The notes beneath the pieces were generated by a model, which was given only the letters and a program-made list of their open reading frames with translations, was not told the DNA's origin and ran no database searches. Of a stretch of DNA of 64,000 nt, positions 23,929-34,100 are shown piece after piece. Source of the stretch: an uncultured Oscillospiraceae bacterium (GTDB taxonomy: Bacteria; Bacillota; Clostridia; Oscillospirales; Oscillospiraceae). Position 1 is the first letter of the stretch, and the number at the start of each line of letters is the position of its first letter. The stretch spans positions 1 through 64,000 of the forward strand of contig CAKTOW010000009.1 of the NCBI GenBank assembly GCA_934590325.1, written 5' to 3'. The position numbers and the translations under genes were made by a program.

Positions 23929-26202
23929 ATGCGCGTTTTGGCCACCATTGGCTTCTCCTTCTCCACCGGTATCTTTCTGGCGGCACTGCTGCCCTGGGAC
24001 GGCTGGCAGCTGTACGCCGCCGCGGGCACGGTGCTGCTGGCGCTGGTGTGGGTATTTGCTGCCCGCGGCCGCCCGTATTTTCGCCGCGGTCTGCTGATAC
24101 TGTTGCCGCTGGCGGTGTCGCTGGCCTACTTTGCCGGGTACCGGCAGCTGGTGCAGCAGCCGGTGGAGCAGCGCTGCGGCGCGGTGCCGGAGTTCTCCGC
24201 CACCGTCTGCGGCTGGCCGGAGGAGACAGAGCGCGGCTGTAAGGTCACCGTGTATCTGGACGGCTTTCACGGCGCCAAAGCCGTGTTCTACGGCGACCCG
24301 GAATTCCGCACCCTGCGCCCCGGCAACACCCTTACCGGCACGGCACAGTGGCAGTCTGCCGCCCGCATCCACGACAACGAGGTAACACACTTCACCGCCC
24401 GGGGTGTGTACGCTCTGCTGTATGCCCGCGACGGCGTACAGGCCGCCGAGGGCACCGAGGGGGCTCTCCGCTGGCTGCCCCAGCGGGCGTCGCTGGCCTT
24501 CCGGCAGAGGATAGCCGCGGTCTGGGACGACCCACGGGTCAGCGGCTTCCTGACGGCGGAGCTCACCGGAGACAAGACCGCCATGGACGACGGCGACTAC
24601 CTCGCCATGCAGGAGACCGGTCTGGCGCACCTGTTTGCGGTTTCCGGCCTGCACTGCGTCTTCCTGGTGACGCTGCTGTCGCTGCTGGTCTCGCGCCGGC
24701 AGCGGCTGCTGTGCGCCGTCACCATCCCCGTGCTGGTGTTCTACATGGTCATGGTGGGGCTGTCCCCCTCCGTGGTGCGGGCCTGCATCATGCAGATATT
24801 CCTGCTGATCGCGCCCCTGTTCCGCCGGGGCAGCGACCCGCTGACCAGTCTGGCCGCCGCGCTGCTGGTGATCCTGCTGGCGAACCCCTTCGCCGCAGCC
24901 AGCGTCAGCCTGCAGCTGAGCTTTTCCGCCACGCTGGGCATGGTGCTGCTGTCACCCCGGCTCTATAAGCTCCTGACCGGCTGGTACAAAGGCAGGGACC
25001 GCCGTCTGCGCGGCGTCCTGTGCTTCGTGGCCGCGAACCTGGCGGCGACACTCAGTGCCACCGTGTTCACCGCGCCCCTGACGGCGTATTACTTCCGCAT
25101 TTTCGTTCTGGCCGCGCCGCTGACCAGCCTGCTGGCGGTACCGGCGGCAGGCTGGAGCTTTATGGCCGCTTTTGTGACCGCGCTGCTGGGCTTCGTATGT
25201 CTGCCCCTGGCGCGGGTGCTGGGCTGGCTGGCCTGGCTGCTGGTGCGCTATATCCTGTGGGTGGCACACACCGTCATGGGCTGGCGCTACCACGCGGTGT
25301 ACTTCACCGACCCCTATCTGCTCTACTGGCTGTTGTTCCTGTACGCGGCCTTCATCGGCTGCGCCGTCACACCGGACGGCAAGCGGAAGTACCTTCTGGC
25401 CGCCGGGCTGTCGGCGGTGACGCTGGTGTGCGCCGTATGGGTGAACCAGCAGGACTACCGCTACGGGCAGTTGTCCGCCCTGGCGCTGGACGTGGGACAG
25501 GGCGAGAGCGTCGTACTGTGGTCCGGCGACGATACCGTACTGGTGGACTGCGGCAGCAGCAACAGCTATAAGGACCCCGGCGGCCTGACCGCCGATACGC
25601 TGCACAGCATGGGCGTGAAGCGGCTGACCGCCGTGGTGGTCACCCACTACCACGCCGACCACACCAACGGCCTGTATGAGGTGCTGCGCCGCGTCCCGGC
25701 GGAGACCATCTATCTGCCGGACATCGAGGACGAGTACGGCGTCCGCGAGCGCTTGGTGTCCCTGGCGCAGGAGCAGGGCACGGAGGTGGTCTACGTCACC
25801 GAGACCGCACTGCTGCGCCTGGGCAGCAGCACCCTGACCGTCTATCCGCCGGTGCAGTCCGGCGGAGACCTGAACGAACTGGGCCTTACGGCCCTGGCCA
25901 GTGCAGGGGACTTCGACCTGCTGATCACCGGAGATATGTCCGGCGGCACCGAGCGCAAGCTGGCGGAGACCTACCCCCTCCCGGACGTGGAGGTGCTGGT
26001 GGTCAGCCACCACGGCTCACGCTACAGCTCCGACAGCCGCTTCCTGCAGGCCATCACCCCGGAGGCTGCCGTCATCAGCGTGGGCGACAACAACTACGGA
26101 CATCCGTCGGAGGAAACGCTGCAGCGCATGTATGCCGCGGGCGCGGAGGTCTGGCGTACCGACCTGCAGGGCAGCATCCGCATCACCGTGAACGGAGGAT
26201 AA
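23929..26202 (+). CDS. comEC: ComEC/Rec2 DNA internalisation channel with metallo-beta-lactamase domain
   Basis: A 757-residue inner-membrane protein that carries single-stranded DNA into the cell in competent bacteria. Domains in order: N-terminal membrane pair and DUF4131-like OB region, the multi-helix ComEC channel (FAVSGLHC near residue 240 is its hallmark), and a C-terminal metallo-beta-lactamase domain with THYHADHTNG near residue 572, SHHGSRYSSD and GHPSEE. Good SD. It leads the comEC-holA-rnmV unit. Type IV pilus genes 6 kb away could provide the DNA-capturing pseudopilus; comEA was not seen. Confidence 0.93.
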   Translation: MRVLATIGFSFSTGIFLAALLPWDGWQLYAAAGTVLLALVWVFAARGRPYFRRGLLILLPLAVSLAYFAGYRQLVQQPVEQRCGAVPEFSATVCGWPEETERGCKVTVYLDGFHGAKAVFYGDPEFRTLRPGNTLTGTAQWQSAARIHDNEVTHFTARGVYALLYARDGVQAAEGTEGALRWLPQRASLAFRQRIAAVWDDPRVSGFLTAELTGDKTAMDDGDYLAMQETGLAHLFAVSGLHCVFLVTLLSLLVSRRQRLLCAVTIPVLVFYMVMVGLSPSVVRACIMQIFLLIAPLFRRGSDPLTSLAAALLVILLANPFAAASVSLQLSFSATLGMVLLSPRLYKLLTGWYKGRDRRLRGVLCFVAANLAATLSATVFTAPLTAYYFRIFVLAAPLTSLLAVPAAGWSFMAAFVTALLGFVCLPLARVLGWLAWLLVRYILWVAHTVMGWRYHAVYFTDPYLLYWLLFLYAAFIGCAVTPDGKRKYLLAAGLSAVTLVCAVWVNQQDYRYGQLSALALDVGQGESVVLWSGDDTVLVDCGSSNSYKDPGGLTADTLHSMGVKRLTAVVVTHYHADHTNGLYEVLRRVPAETIYLPDIEDEYGVRERLVSLAQEQGTEVVYVTETALLRLGSSTLTVYPPVQSGGDLNELGLTALASAGDFDLLITGDMSGGTERKLAETYPLPDVEVLVVSHHGSRYSSDSRFLQAITPEAAVISVGDNNYGHPSEETLQRMYAAGAEVWRTDLQGSIRITVNGG

Positions 26203-26204
26203 CT

Positions 26205-27251
26205 ATGGCAAAGGAAAAGAAGGATCAGCTTCCCGGCTATGACCAGCTGCATGCCGCCGTGAAGAGCGGCGCCGTGGGGAATGTCTATATCTTCTTCGGC
26301 GAGGAGACCTATCTGATGCAGCAGGCTGTCCGCGAGCTGCAGGAGCTGCTGGTGCCCGCCGGCTTTGAGGAATTCAACTACCACCGGCTCACCGGCAAGG
26401 GCCTTACCGCCCAGGAACTGGTGGAGGCGGCGGAGGCCATGCCCATGATGGCGGAGCACACCTTCGTCACGGTCACGGATATGGACATCTTCAAGCTGGA
26501 CGAGGTGCAGCGCAGCGCCCTTACGGCACTGCTGAACGACTTCCCACCCTACTGCACGCTGGTGTTCCTCTACCGGCAGATACCCTACAAGAAGGACGGC
26601 AAGCTGAAAAAGCTCACCGCAGCACTGAACGAGCATGCGCAGGAGATAGAGTTCACCCAGCAGGGACAGCAGAAGCTGTGCCGCTGGGTGCGCAAGCGCT
26701 TTGCCGCCGCCGGGAAGGACATCGACGATGGCACCATTGACCACCTGCTGTTCACCTGCGGCAGCCTTATGGCCGGGCTCGTGCCGGAGATCGCCAAGAT
26801 CGCCGCCTATACCAAGGGCGCGAAGGTCAACCGGGCCGACATCGATGCCGTGGCCGACCCGGTGCTGGACGCCCGCATTTTTGACATGACCAACGCCGTC
26901 ACCGCCCGGGACTACGACCGGGCGGCGGAGGTGCTGTCGGAGCTTCTGCGCATGCAGGAGGAGCCTATCGTCATCCTGGGGGCCCTGGGCAAGGAGCTGC
27001 GGCGGCTGTACACCGCCCGGCTGGCCATCGACGGAGGCAAAGACAGGATATGGCTGAAGGACCTGTGGCGCATGAGCAGCGACTATCCCGCAAAACTGCT
27101 GCTGCAGGCGGCGAAGAACGTCCGCCGCAGCTGGTGCCGCGACGCCATCAAACGCTGCCAGACGCTGGATCGCCGCATGAAGAGCGAGCGCAACATGGAC
27201 AGTGAGGGGGAGCTGAAGCTGTTCCTCATGGAACTGGCAGGTGTGAAATGA
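26205..27251 (+). CDS. holA: DNA polymerase III delta subunit
   Basis: A 348-residue clamp-loader subunit. Typical opening VYIFFGEETYLMQQAV, the FNYHRLTGKG segment, AEAMPMMAEHTFVTV, and the C-terminal ILGALGKELRRLYTARLA collar-domain sequence all match HolA. It opens the beta clamp as part of the delta/gamma/delta' complex in the cytosol. The gene starts two bases after comEC, as is common in Firmicutes, and overlaps rnmV by four bases. Confidence 0.93.
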   Translation: MAKEKKDQLPGYDQLHAAVKSGAVGNVYIFFGEETYLMQQAVRELQELLVPAGFEEFNYHRLTGKGLTAQELVEAAEAMPMMAEHTFVTVTDMDIFKLDEVQRSALTALLNDFPPYCTLVFLYRQIPYKKDGKLKKLTAALNEHAQEIEFTQQGQQKLCRWVRKRFAAAGKDIDDGTIDHLLFTCGSLMAGLVPEIAKIAAYTKGAKVNRADIDAVADPVLDARIFDMTNAVTARDYDRAAEVLSELLRMQEEPIVILGALGKELRRLYTARLAIDGGKDRIWLKDLWRMSSDYPAKLLLQAAKNVRRSWCRDAIKRCQTLDRRMKSERNMDSEGELKLFLMELAGVK

Positions 27252-27823
27252 AGCCCCGCATCCGCGAGGTCATCGTGGTGGAGGGGCGCTACGACAGGAA
27301 CGCCCTTCTGCAGGCGGTGGACGCCACGGTGGTGGAGGTGGGCGGCTTTGCCTTGTTCAACGACCGCGAGAAGGCGGCGTACCTCCGCCGTCTGGCGGAC
27401 AGCCGCGGGGTCATCCTGCTGACGGACCCGGACGGCGCGGGCTTCGTCATACGGGGGCATCTCAAGGGGCTGCTGCCCCCGGACAAGGTCAGGCAGGCCT
27501 ACATCCCCGACGTGTACGGCAAGGAACGGCGCAAGAAAAAGCCCGGCAAGGAGGGCAAGCTGGGCGTGGAGGGCATGCCGCCCCAGGTGCTGGTGGACGC
27601 CCTGCGCCGTGCCGGTGCCACCTTCGAGGGGGAGGACGCGCCCCGCCGCTCCTCCGGTATCACGAAGGCAGATCTTCTGGACAAGGGGCTGATCGGCCCC
27701 GGCAGCGCGGAAAAGCGCGCCCGCCTGCAGGAGCAGCTGGGGCTGCCTGCCCGGCTCACCGCCAACGGCCTTCTGGAGGCGTTGGATCTCCTGCTGACCC
27801 GGGAGGAATTTGACGCCCTGTGA
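27248..27823 (+). CDS. rnmV: Ribonuclease M5 (5S rRNA maturation)
   Basis: A 191-residue TOPRIM nuclease that cuts precursor 5S rRNA. Motifs: IVVEGRYDRNALLQAV with the catalytic glutamate, LLTDPDGAGFVIRG with the DxD, then YIPDVYGKERRKKKPGKEG and the specific GVEGMPPQVLVDALRRA region of the M5 family. Starts inside the end of holA (ATGA). A 5S gene is in the same window but unlinked. Confidence 0.94.
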   Translation: MKPRIREVIVVEGRYDRNALLQAVDATVVEVGGFALFNDREKAAYLRRLADSRGVILLTDPDGAGFVIRGHLKGLLPPDKVRQAYIPDVYGKERRKKKPGKEGKLGVEGMPPQVLVDALRRAGATFEGEDAPRRSSGITKADLLDKGLIGPGSAEKRARLQEQLGLPARLTANGLLEALDLLLTREEFDAL

Positions 27824-27851
27824 GTTTTTTGCAGGAGGGAGGGCAAACCTC

Positions 27852-27880
27852 TTGCAATTCCCCTCATGGGCGGTTATAAT
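27852..27880 (+). promoter_or_regulatory. Promoter of glnS
   Basis: TTGCAA (27852-27857), a 17-base spacer and perfect TATAAT (27875-27880). Confidence 0.85.
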
Positions 27881-27932
27881 TAAAAATTGCTTTTGCACAA
27901 TATTACGACATACAAGGAGTGTGAGAAAGATC

Positions 27933-29663
27933 ATGGCCGAGGAAATCAAGACCCCCGAAACGGAGGAGTCCGGCAAAAACTTCATTATCAATTTCATCGA
28001 CGAGGACATCGCAGAGGGTGGTCAGTTCCAGGGAATGACCGTCCACACCCGTTTCCCGCCGGAGCCCAACGGCTATCTGCACATCGGCCACTGCAAGGCG
28101 CTGACCATCGACTTCGGCACCGCCGAGCGCTACAACGGCCTGTGCAACCTGCGTATGGACGACACCAACCCCACCAAGGAGGATGAGGAGTTCGTGGAGG
28201 CCATTAAGCAGGACATCCACTGGCTGGGTTTTGATTGGGGCGACCGGTTCTTCTACGGCAGCGACTACTTTGAGGAGGATTACCGTCAGGCGGTGCTGCT
28301 GATCAAAAAGGGCCTGGCCTACGTGTGCCAGCTGACGCCGGAGGAGTTCAAGCAGAACCGCGGCGACATCGGCATCCCCGCCGTGTCCCCCTACCGCGAC
28401 CGCCCCATGGAGGAGAGCCTGGACCTGTTTGCCCGTATGCGGGCGGGCGAGTTCCCCAACGGCGCCATGACCCTCCGCGCCAAGATCGACCTGGCCAGCG
28501 GCAACTTCAATATGCGCGACCCGGTCATCTACCGCATCAACCACATGAGCCACCACCGCCAGGGCAATAAGTGGTGCATCTATCCCATGTACGACTTCGC
28601 CCATCCCATCCAGGACGCGCTGGAGGGCATCACCCACAGCCTGTGCTCCCTGGAGTTTGAGGCGCACCGTCCCCTGTACAACTGGGTCATCGAGCACTGT
28701 GATCTGCCTGCCCATCCCCGGCAGATCGAGTTCGCCCGTCTGGGCATCGACCACACGGTCATGTCCAAGCGGAAGCTGCGCAAGCTGGTGGAGGAGAACT
28801 ATGTCTCCGGCTGGGACGATCCCCGTATGCCCACACTGTGCGGCCTGCGCCGTCGCGGCTATACCGCCGCCGCCATCCGCAGCTTCTGCGAGCGTATCGG
28901 CGTGGCGAAGTCCCCCAACGTCATCGAGTACGGCTTTCTGGAGCACTGTCTGCGGGAGGATCTGAACGCCAATGCCGAGCGCACCATGGCGGTGCTGCAC
29001 CCCGTGAAGCTGACCGTCACCAACTACCCCGAGGGCAAGAGCGAGACGTTCACCGTGGAGAATAACCCCACCGACCCGGCGCAGGGTACCCATGAGATCA
29101 CCTTCTCCCGCCACCTGTGGATCGAGGAGGACGACTTCATGGAGGTGCCCGTGCCCAAGTATAAGCGTCTGACCCCCGACGGCTTCGAGTGCCGGCTGAA
29201 GGGCGCGTATCTGGTGAAGTGCACCGGCTGCGTTAAGGACGAGAGCGGCAGAGTGACGGAGGTTCTCTGCGAGTACGACCCCCAGTCCAGCGGCGGCGAC
29301 CCCGCCGACGGGCGGAAGGTCAAGGGTGCCACGCTCCACTGGGTGGACGCCGCCAACTGCATCGACGCGGAGGTGCGGCTGTACGACAACCTGTTTGCCG
29401 ACGAGCAGCCCGACGGCCCCGACAAGGACTTTTTGGACTGCCTGAACCCGGAGAGCCTGACGGTGCTCACCGGCTGCAAGGTGGAGCCGGAGATGCGCAA
29501 GGTGGCGGCGGAGTTCGATAAGCAGACCGACCGCACCGGCGTCAACGCGCCGACCTTCCAGTTCATGCGGGTGGGCTACTTCTGCCTGGACAACCGTGAC
29601 TGCACGGCGGACCACCTGGTGTTCAACCGCAGCGTGTCCCTGAAGGACAGCTTCAAAAAGTGA
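27933..29663 (+). CDS. glnS: Glutaminyl-tRNA synthetase
   Basis: A 576-residue class I synthetase charging tRNA-Gln directly. HIGH is at residues 50-53 in PEPNGYLHIGH and the KMSKS-type loop is VMSKRKLRK near residue 277; the C-terminal part carries the two beta-barrel anticodon-binding domains. ATG at 27933 is taken as the start; AAGGAG is 13 bases upstream, slightly long spacing, and an in-frame GTG at 27921 would be too close. Many Firmicutes lack GlnS and use the indirect GatCAB route, so direct charging here is a useful lineage marker. Confidence 0.94.
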   Translation: MAEEIKTPETEESGKNFIINFIDEDIAEGGQFQGMTVHTRFPPEPNGYLHIGHCKALTIDFGTAERYNGLCNLRMDDTNPTKEDEEFVEAIKQDIHWLGFDWGDRFFYGSDYFEEDYRQAVLLIKKGLAYVCQLTPEEFKQNRGDIGIPAVSPYRDRPMEESLDLFARMRAGEFPNGAMTLRAKIDLASGNFNMRDPVIYRINHMSHHRQGNKWCIYPMYDFAHPIQDALEGITHSLCSLEFEAHRPLYNWVIEHCDLPAHPRQIEFARLGIDHTVMSKRKLRKLVEENYVSGWDDPRMPTLCGLRRRGYTAAAIRSFCERIGVAKSPNVIEYGFLEHCLREDLNANAERTMAVLHPVKLTVTNYPEGKSETFTVENNPTDPAQGTHEITFSRHLWIEEDDFMEVPVPKYKRLTPDGFECRLKGAYLVKCTGCVKDESGRVTEVLCEYDPQSSGGDPADGRKVKGATLHWVDAANCIDAEVRLYDNLFADEQPDGPDKDFLDCLNPESLTVLTGCKVEPEMRKVAAEFDKQTDRTGVNAPTFQFMRVGYFCLDNRDCTADHLVFNRSVSLKDSFKK

Positions 29664-29665
29664 AT

Positions 29666-29700
29666 AAAAAAAGAAGTGCGCAGCGCGCACTTCTTTTTTA
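29666..29700. terminator. Bidirectional terminator between glnS and pil operon end
   Basis: AAAAAAGAAGTGCGC pairs with GCGCACTTCTTTTTT. A- and T-runs flank both sides, so it can end both convergent units. Confidence 0.9.
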
Positions 29701-29731
29701 TCCCGCCCCGGCCATCGGCCGGGGCGCTTTT

Positions 29732-30229
29732 CTATTGTCCGTTGTTGACACGCTTGACCTCGAAGGTGTTCTCCGCCAGCGTGTCCCCGGTTTTGTCGCC
29801 TATGCGGAGCGCCACGGTGAAGATGTCTGTGCCTGCGTCGTATTGCAGCGATACCTCCTGCACCCGCAGCCCGCGGGGATAGGCGGAGGCGCCCAGCAGC
29901 TTGCTGTCGCCCAGCATGACCTGTCCGTCCTCGCTGAGTTGGAAGGCTTCGCCTTCGCCCTCCACATTGCCCACGTTCTGGATGAATATCTGGGTCAGGC
30001 CGCCGTCCTCGCTCTGGGTCACGGTGCCGCAGAACCGCAGCTTGTCGCTGATGATGCTGGTGAGGGTGGAGCACAGCTCCTGCGCTTCTGACAGCTTCAT
30101 GGAGCTGTTGTAGGTGCGCCCGGCGAAGCGTATGCCCACCACCAGCAGCGCGCTGATGAGTACCACGATCAGCACCGCGCACAGCATCTCCGTCAGGGTG
30201 GCGCCCCTTTGGCTGCGGAGTTTTTTCAT
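29732..30229 (-). CDS. Type IV pseudopilin (PilW-like), last gene of pil operon
   Basis: A 165-residue protein with a class III signal: short basic leader, cleavage at RG before ATLTEML, glutamate at mature position 5 and a long hydrophobic helix (LCAVLIVVLISALLVVG). The globular part has no recognisable domain. Its start overlaps the preceding pilin gene by four bases. In other pili such minor pilins prime assembly and sit at the tip; PilW/PilV naming is by position, not by close homology. Confidence 0.75.
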   Translation of the reverse strand: MKKLRSQRGATLTEMLCAVLIVVLISALLVVGIRFAGRTYNSSMKLSEAQELCSTLTSIISDKLRFCGTVTQSEDGGLTQIFIQNVGNVEGEGEAFQLSEDGQVMLGDSKLLGASAYPRGLRVQEVSLQYDAGTDIFTVALRIGDKTGDTLAENTFEVKRVNNGQ

Positions 30230-30549
30230 GGCGTGCCCTCCTGTGCAGCGGTGTAGTAGAGGAAGCCGTTTTCCTCGTAAAGCTGCACCCGCGCCGTGCC
30301 GGAGAGGCCGTCACCCCGCAGCGACAGCGTCTGCTGTTCGCCGGGTTTGGCTTCGCTGTACCGGAAGGACACGTCCGTGTCCCGGACCTTGTCGTTGATC
30401 CGGGCGGAGGTGAGGGAGGCGGTGGTGAGGAAGGCGATGGTAAGCGAAATGGTCAATATGGAGACCAGGGTCTCCACCAGGGTCTCGCCCTTTTGATTTT
30501 CCAGTTTTTTGGTCAGGGTATTGCCTTTTAGATTTCCTGATCTTTCCAT
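30226..30549 (-). CDS. Type IV pseudopilin-like small protein (PilV-like)
   Basis: A 107-residue protein. After a basic leader it reads KGETLVETLVSILTISLTIAF, a prepilin-type helix with glycine before the cleavage point and glutamate at +5 (E-T-L-V-E). The start ATG overlaps the stop of the upstream gene (TGATG), showing coupling. The ORF can be extended upstream but the extension lacks a ribosome binding site and is proline/histidine rich. Confidence 0.7.
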   Translation of the reverse strand: MERSGNLKGNTLTKKLENQKGETLVETLVSILTISLTIAFLTTASLTSARINDKVRDTDVSFRYSEAKPGEQQTLSLRGDGLSGTARVQLYEENGFLYYTAAQEGTP

Positions 30550-31163
30550 CAGCCTGCCCCCTTTCCGATGTGCGGATTGCTCCATGTGATGGTGGTAGTG
30601 GTCACAGTGTCCTGGCCCGCCTCGGTCTCGCTGCCGGTGACGGTCTTGGTCTCCACGTTCTTGTCGCCGCTGAGGGTAAGGGTCAGGCGGCAATCGTCTT
30701 CGCCGCCGTCGGACAGGGAAAAGGTGACCTTGATATGCCAGTCTGTGTCCATGGTAAAGGTCATCTGCACATCGGCAAGACCGCTGTCAGTACCCACCGA
30801 CAGGACGGCGGAACTGGAAAATGGGAGGTTCTGCTCCACGGAGGTCCTGGCCTTCTCCAGCCAGTCCGCCATCAGCCCGGACGGGGCCTGCAGCTGCTTG
30901 GTGGAAACGATGGGAGCGCTTGTGGCAGAAGGCCTTCGCGTGGTGGTCTCTTCCTGGAATTGGGAGGAGAGGATGTCGTCGCGGATGAGCTCGGCGGCGG
31001 AGCTGACGGTCAGATATGACTGTTGGAGGGCGCGGTCGTTTTCCAGATGGCGGGCGGCGGTGGCGGCAGCGGAGAGAATGACGGTGCTGACCACTGTGGC
31101 TGCCAGCAGAAGGAGGAGCGCCATCAGGATGGTGACGCCGTTTTCGTTCTTCAGCTTGTTCAT
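30549..31163 (-). CDS. PilX-like pilus assembly protein
   Basis: A 204-residue protein: short cytoplasmic NENGVTILMALLLLLAATVV leader-helix resembling PilX-type pseudopilins (no clear glutamate at +5), followed by an extracellular part rich in Ser/Thr. It has GAAAGGAG upstream, lies 24 bases after the giant pilin gene and overlaps the next gene. A minor-pilin or assembly role is inferred from operon position. Confidence 0.65.
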   Translation of the reverse strand: MNKLKNENGVTILMALLLLLAATVVSTVILSAAATAARHLENDRALQQSYLTVSSAAELIRDDILSSQFQEETTTRRPSATSAPIVSTKQLQAPSGLMADWLEKARTSVEQNLPFSSSAVLSVGTDSGLADVQMTFTMDTDWHIKVTFSLSDGGEDDCRLTLTLSGDKNVETKTVTGSETEAGQDTVTTTTITWSNPHIGKGAG

Positions 31164-31187
31164 CGGGAGGGGCTCCTTTCTGCGAGG

Positions 31188-34100
31188 TTATTGCTCCGGG
31201 GTGGGGGAAACGGTGCTGTTTTCGGCGATCTCTGCGGTGTTTTCGTTACTTTCGGCGGGGGAGAGGACGGCGGTGAAAACCGTGTCTTCACACACCGGGA
31301 GGGAGAGATCGGGGGACCAGGAGAGGTCCTCTTTTTTCCAGTCGGTGCCCTCCAAAAGCGCCGTCAGTTCCTCATCGGAAAGGGTACCGTCGCCGCCAAA
31401 GGTGACCGTTTTGGTAAAGGTATTGGCCAAGGTATCTTCGCCCAATTTGTACGTAACGGTGACCTTTGTGTCCGCCTCCGTGAGAGTGTAGGGCAGGGAG
31501 AGAGTGAAATTCCGTCCGGAGGTGTCCGTCAGCTTCACGGTCAGGGTCACCTCTCCCGTCTGCTTGCCCCTGAGGGTCAGGGGGACGACGGTGAAGCCGC
31601 TGCCCGGGAGGGCGGTGTCCTGGCCCAGGGTGACGCGGTACTCCGTGGCTGTGGGGGACAGGGCGTCGTAGTCCATGGTGCCTGTGGCCACAGGGGCAGT
31701 GACGGTGACGCCGGTGACGGTGAAGCCGTTGAGGTCCGCCGCGGCACCCTGACTGTACAGGTACAGGCCGGGGGTGCCGGGGGCGGGAAGGTCGGTGTAG
31801 GGCGTCTTGCTGAGGATGGGGTCGACGGCCACGGTGTCAGCGGGCTCGAAGGCGGCGCCGTCACGGGTCAGGATGCCCTGGGTGTATGCCGGTGCATCGG
31901 GGTCGGTGGTGTCGGCAAGACCCAGCACGCCCTGCATGTGGACGGTGACGGTGAGGCGCAGCTCACCGGTGAAGGACATGGTGCCCACGCGGACGGTACC
32001 GCGGACGATGGGGACGTCCTCACCCTCGCCGATGCCGGTGACGGTGAACTGCTGCCGCTGCACGGCGGATATTTTCACCACGCTGTTGCCGGAGGGCATC
32101 ACGTCCCAGGCGACATTGGTGAGCGGGGCGCCGTTCTTGTCGCTGGCGGAGAGGGTCAGGGTGGCGCTGTCGCCCACGTACTGCTCCACAGTGGTCTTGT
32201 CCACGGAGATGTTCAGCTGGGCGGTGACGTTCACCAGGAGCCGGGCGGTGTAGATGCCCAGGGCGGCGGTGATCTCGGTGGAGCCGGTGGTGAGGCCGGT
32301 AACGCGGACGGTGTACTTACCCTTGCCGTCGGTGGAGAGTATTTGGGTGCTGACGATGCCGTCCACGGCGTGGGTGAGTACGGGCTCGTCCGTGGCTTGG
32401 CCGGTGCCGGAGAAGGTCAGGGTCAGGTCCACGTAGGAGGCGTTGTCCGCCTGCTTGTAGTCGGTGATCATGTCCAGGGACAGCATACCGCTGCTCCAGT
32501 ACAGGCCGCCGGTGGGCCAGGTGCCGTAGTGCAGGTAAGCGGTGCCGAAGCGGTTGGCCTGGGTCAGCACGGTAGGGAAGGGGTAGTCCTGGCCCAGCAG
32601 GGCCGTGTCGTTGCCGGGGAAGCTGTACTTGCCGTGCACCGGGGCGCCGTTCTCCACGGTGGTGATCCAGTGGAAGCTGCCGCCCAGGGCGGCGGTGAAG
32701 CTGTCGTAAGTCTGGGCGAGGTTGGTGTTCTGGGTGGTGATATTGGCGCCGGTCATGACGGACATCTGCTCGTAGGACAGAGCCGTCAGGCCGTTGATGG
32801 AATAGGTGTTGCTGCCGCCGTTCCAGGTGTAGCCCTTAAGGTAGCTCAGGTCGCCGGAGAGCATCTTGCGGCGGGCGGCGTCGGTGCTGAGTATCCTGGC
32901 CAGGGAATTGCCCTGGTCACCCTTTACGTAGTAGGTGGGCAGGCCGCTGAAATCCACATTGGCGTTGGTGTCCAGATAGTAGCAGTTGGTGATGTACAGC
33001 TTGGCGGCAGCATCTGCGCCGGCACGGTCGGCGATACTGCCCATCAGGGAGATGCCGGAGATGGTGCCCTTCATGGCCGGGAATTTCACATAGGTATAGC
33101 AGTTGATGAAGGTGGGGGTGCCGTCTTTGCTGGACGAGAAGTTGGCAAAGGTGGCGGAGAAGCCGCTGCCGGCAATGCCGCCGATGTACACATAGGTGTC
33201 GTAGCCGGTCTTGCCGCCTTGGTTGAGTTTGATCTCCTGGGGGGTGGAGGGGTTCGTCAAGGAGATAAAGGACTTGTTGCTGCCGTCGGCCAGCAGACGC
33301 TCCTTCAGCAGGGCATCGCTGACGGTGATGGTACCGCCGGTGTAGCAGTCGGTGGCGGTGAACCGCAGACCGCCCACCAGGCCGCCCACGCGGACGTAGT
33401 TGCCCCAGGTGGCGCAGTTCATATCGCCGCTGGTGTCCAGGTGGGTGCAGTTGATATTCAGCGTCACCACGGCGGAGCACTTGTTCAGGTTGACGCTGGA
33501 CACGCCGATAAGGCCGCCGATGGCGGCTTCGCCCAGACCTTGCCGGTTTTTGCTGTTGTCGGCCACGGTATACCCGGCGATGGCGCAGTTGGTGATGGTA
33601 CTCTGTCCCATCTGACCGTCATAGTCATAGGCGATGCCCACCAAGCCGCCCAGGGCGTAGGAGGTGTAGTACTCGTCCACATACCTTATGCCGTCGGAGG
33701 GGGTGGGGCTGGTGCTGCGCTGGATAACGGCACCGTTGTCGCTGTAGAGCACGATGTTCTTTATCTCCGCGCCGGCGGTGGTGCCGAACAGGCCCACGTT
33801 GTAGCAGTAGGACGTGATGTTGATGTTCTTGATGTAGTAGTTCTGGCCGTCGTACTTGCTGCCGAACCAGTTGAACAGCTTCAGGTCATAGCTGTCGCCG
33901 TTGTCGTTCAGCGCCCCGGCGATGGGATGGAATTTATAGTTCTGCTTGCCATCCGTGGGGGCAGAGAGGCTGCGGCCGTTCAGGTCGTGGGTCTGTTTCC
34001 AGGTGCGGACGGGCCGCTGGCCGTAGGCGCTCTCGCCAGCAATGGCGGAGGCGGCGGTCTGCCTGGTGTCCATGGTCTTGTACTGCAGGTAGGGATAGTA

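Noticed and set aside
27903..30314. An 803-residue minus-strand frame across glnS
   Set aside because: It is the antisense shadow of glnS; the plus frame has both class I synthetase motifs.
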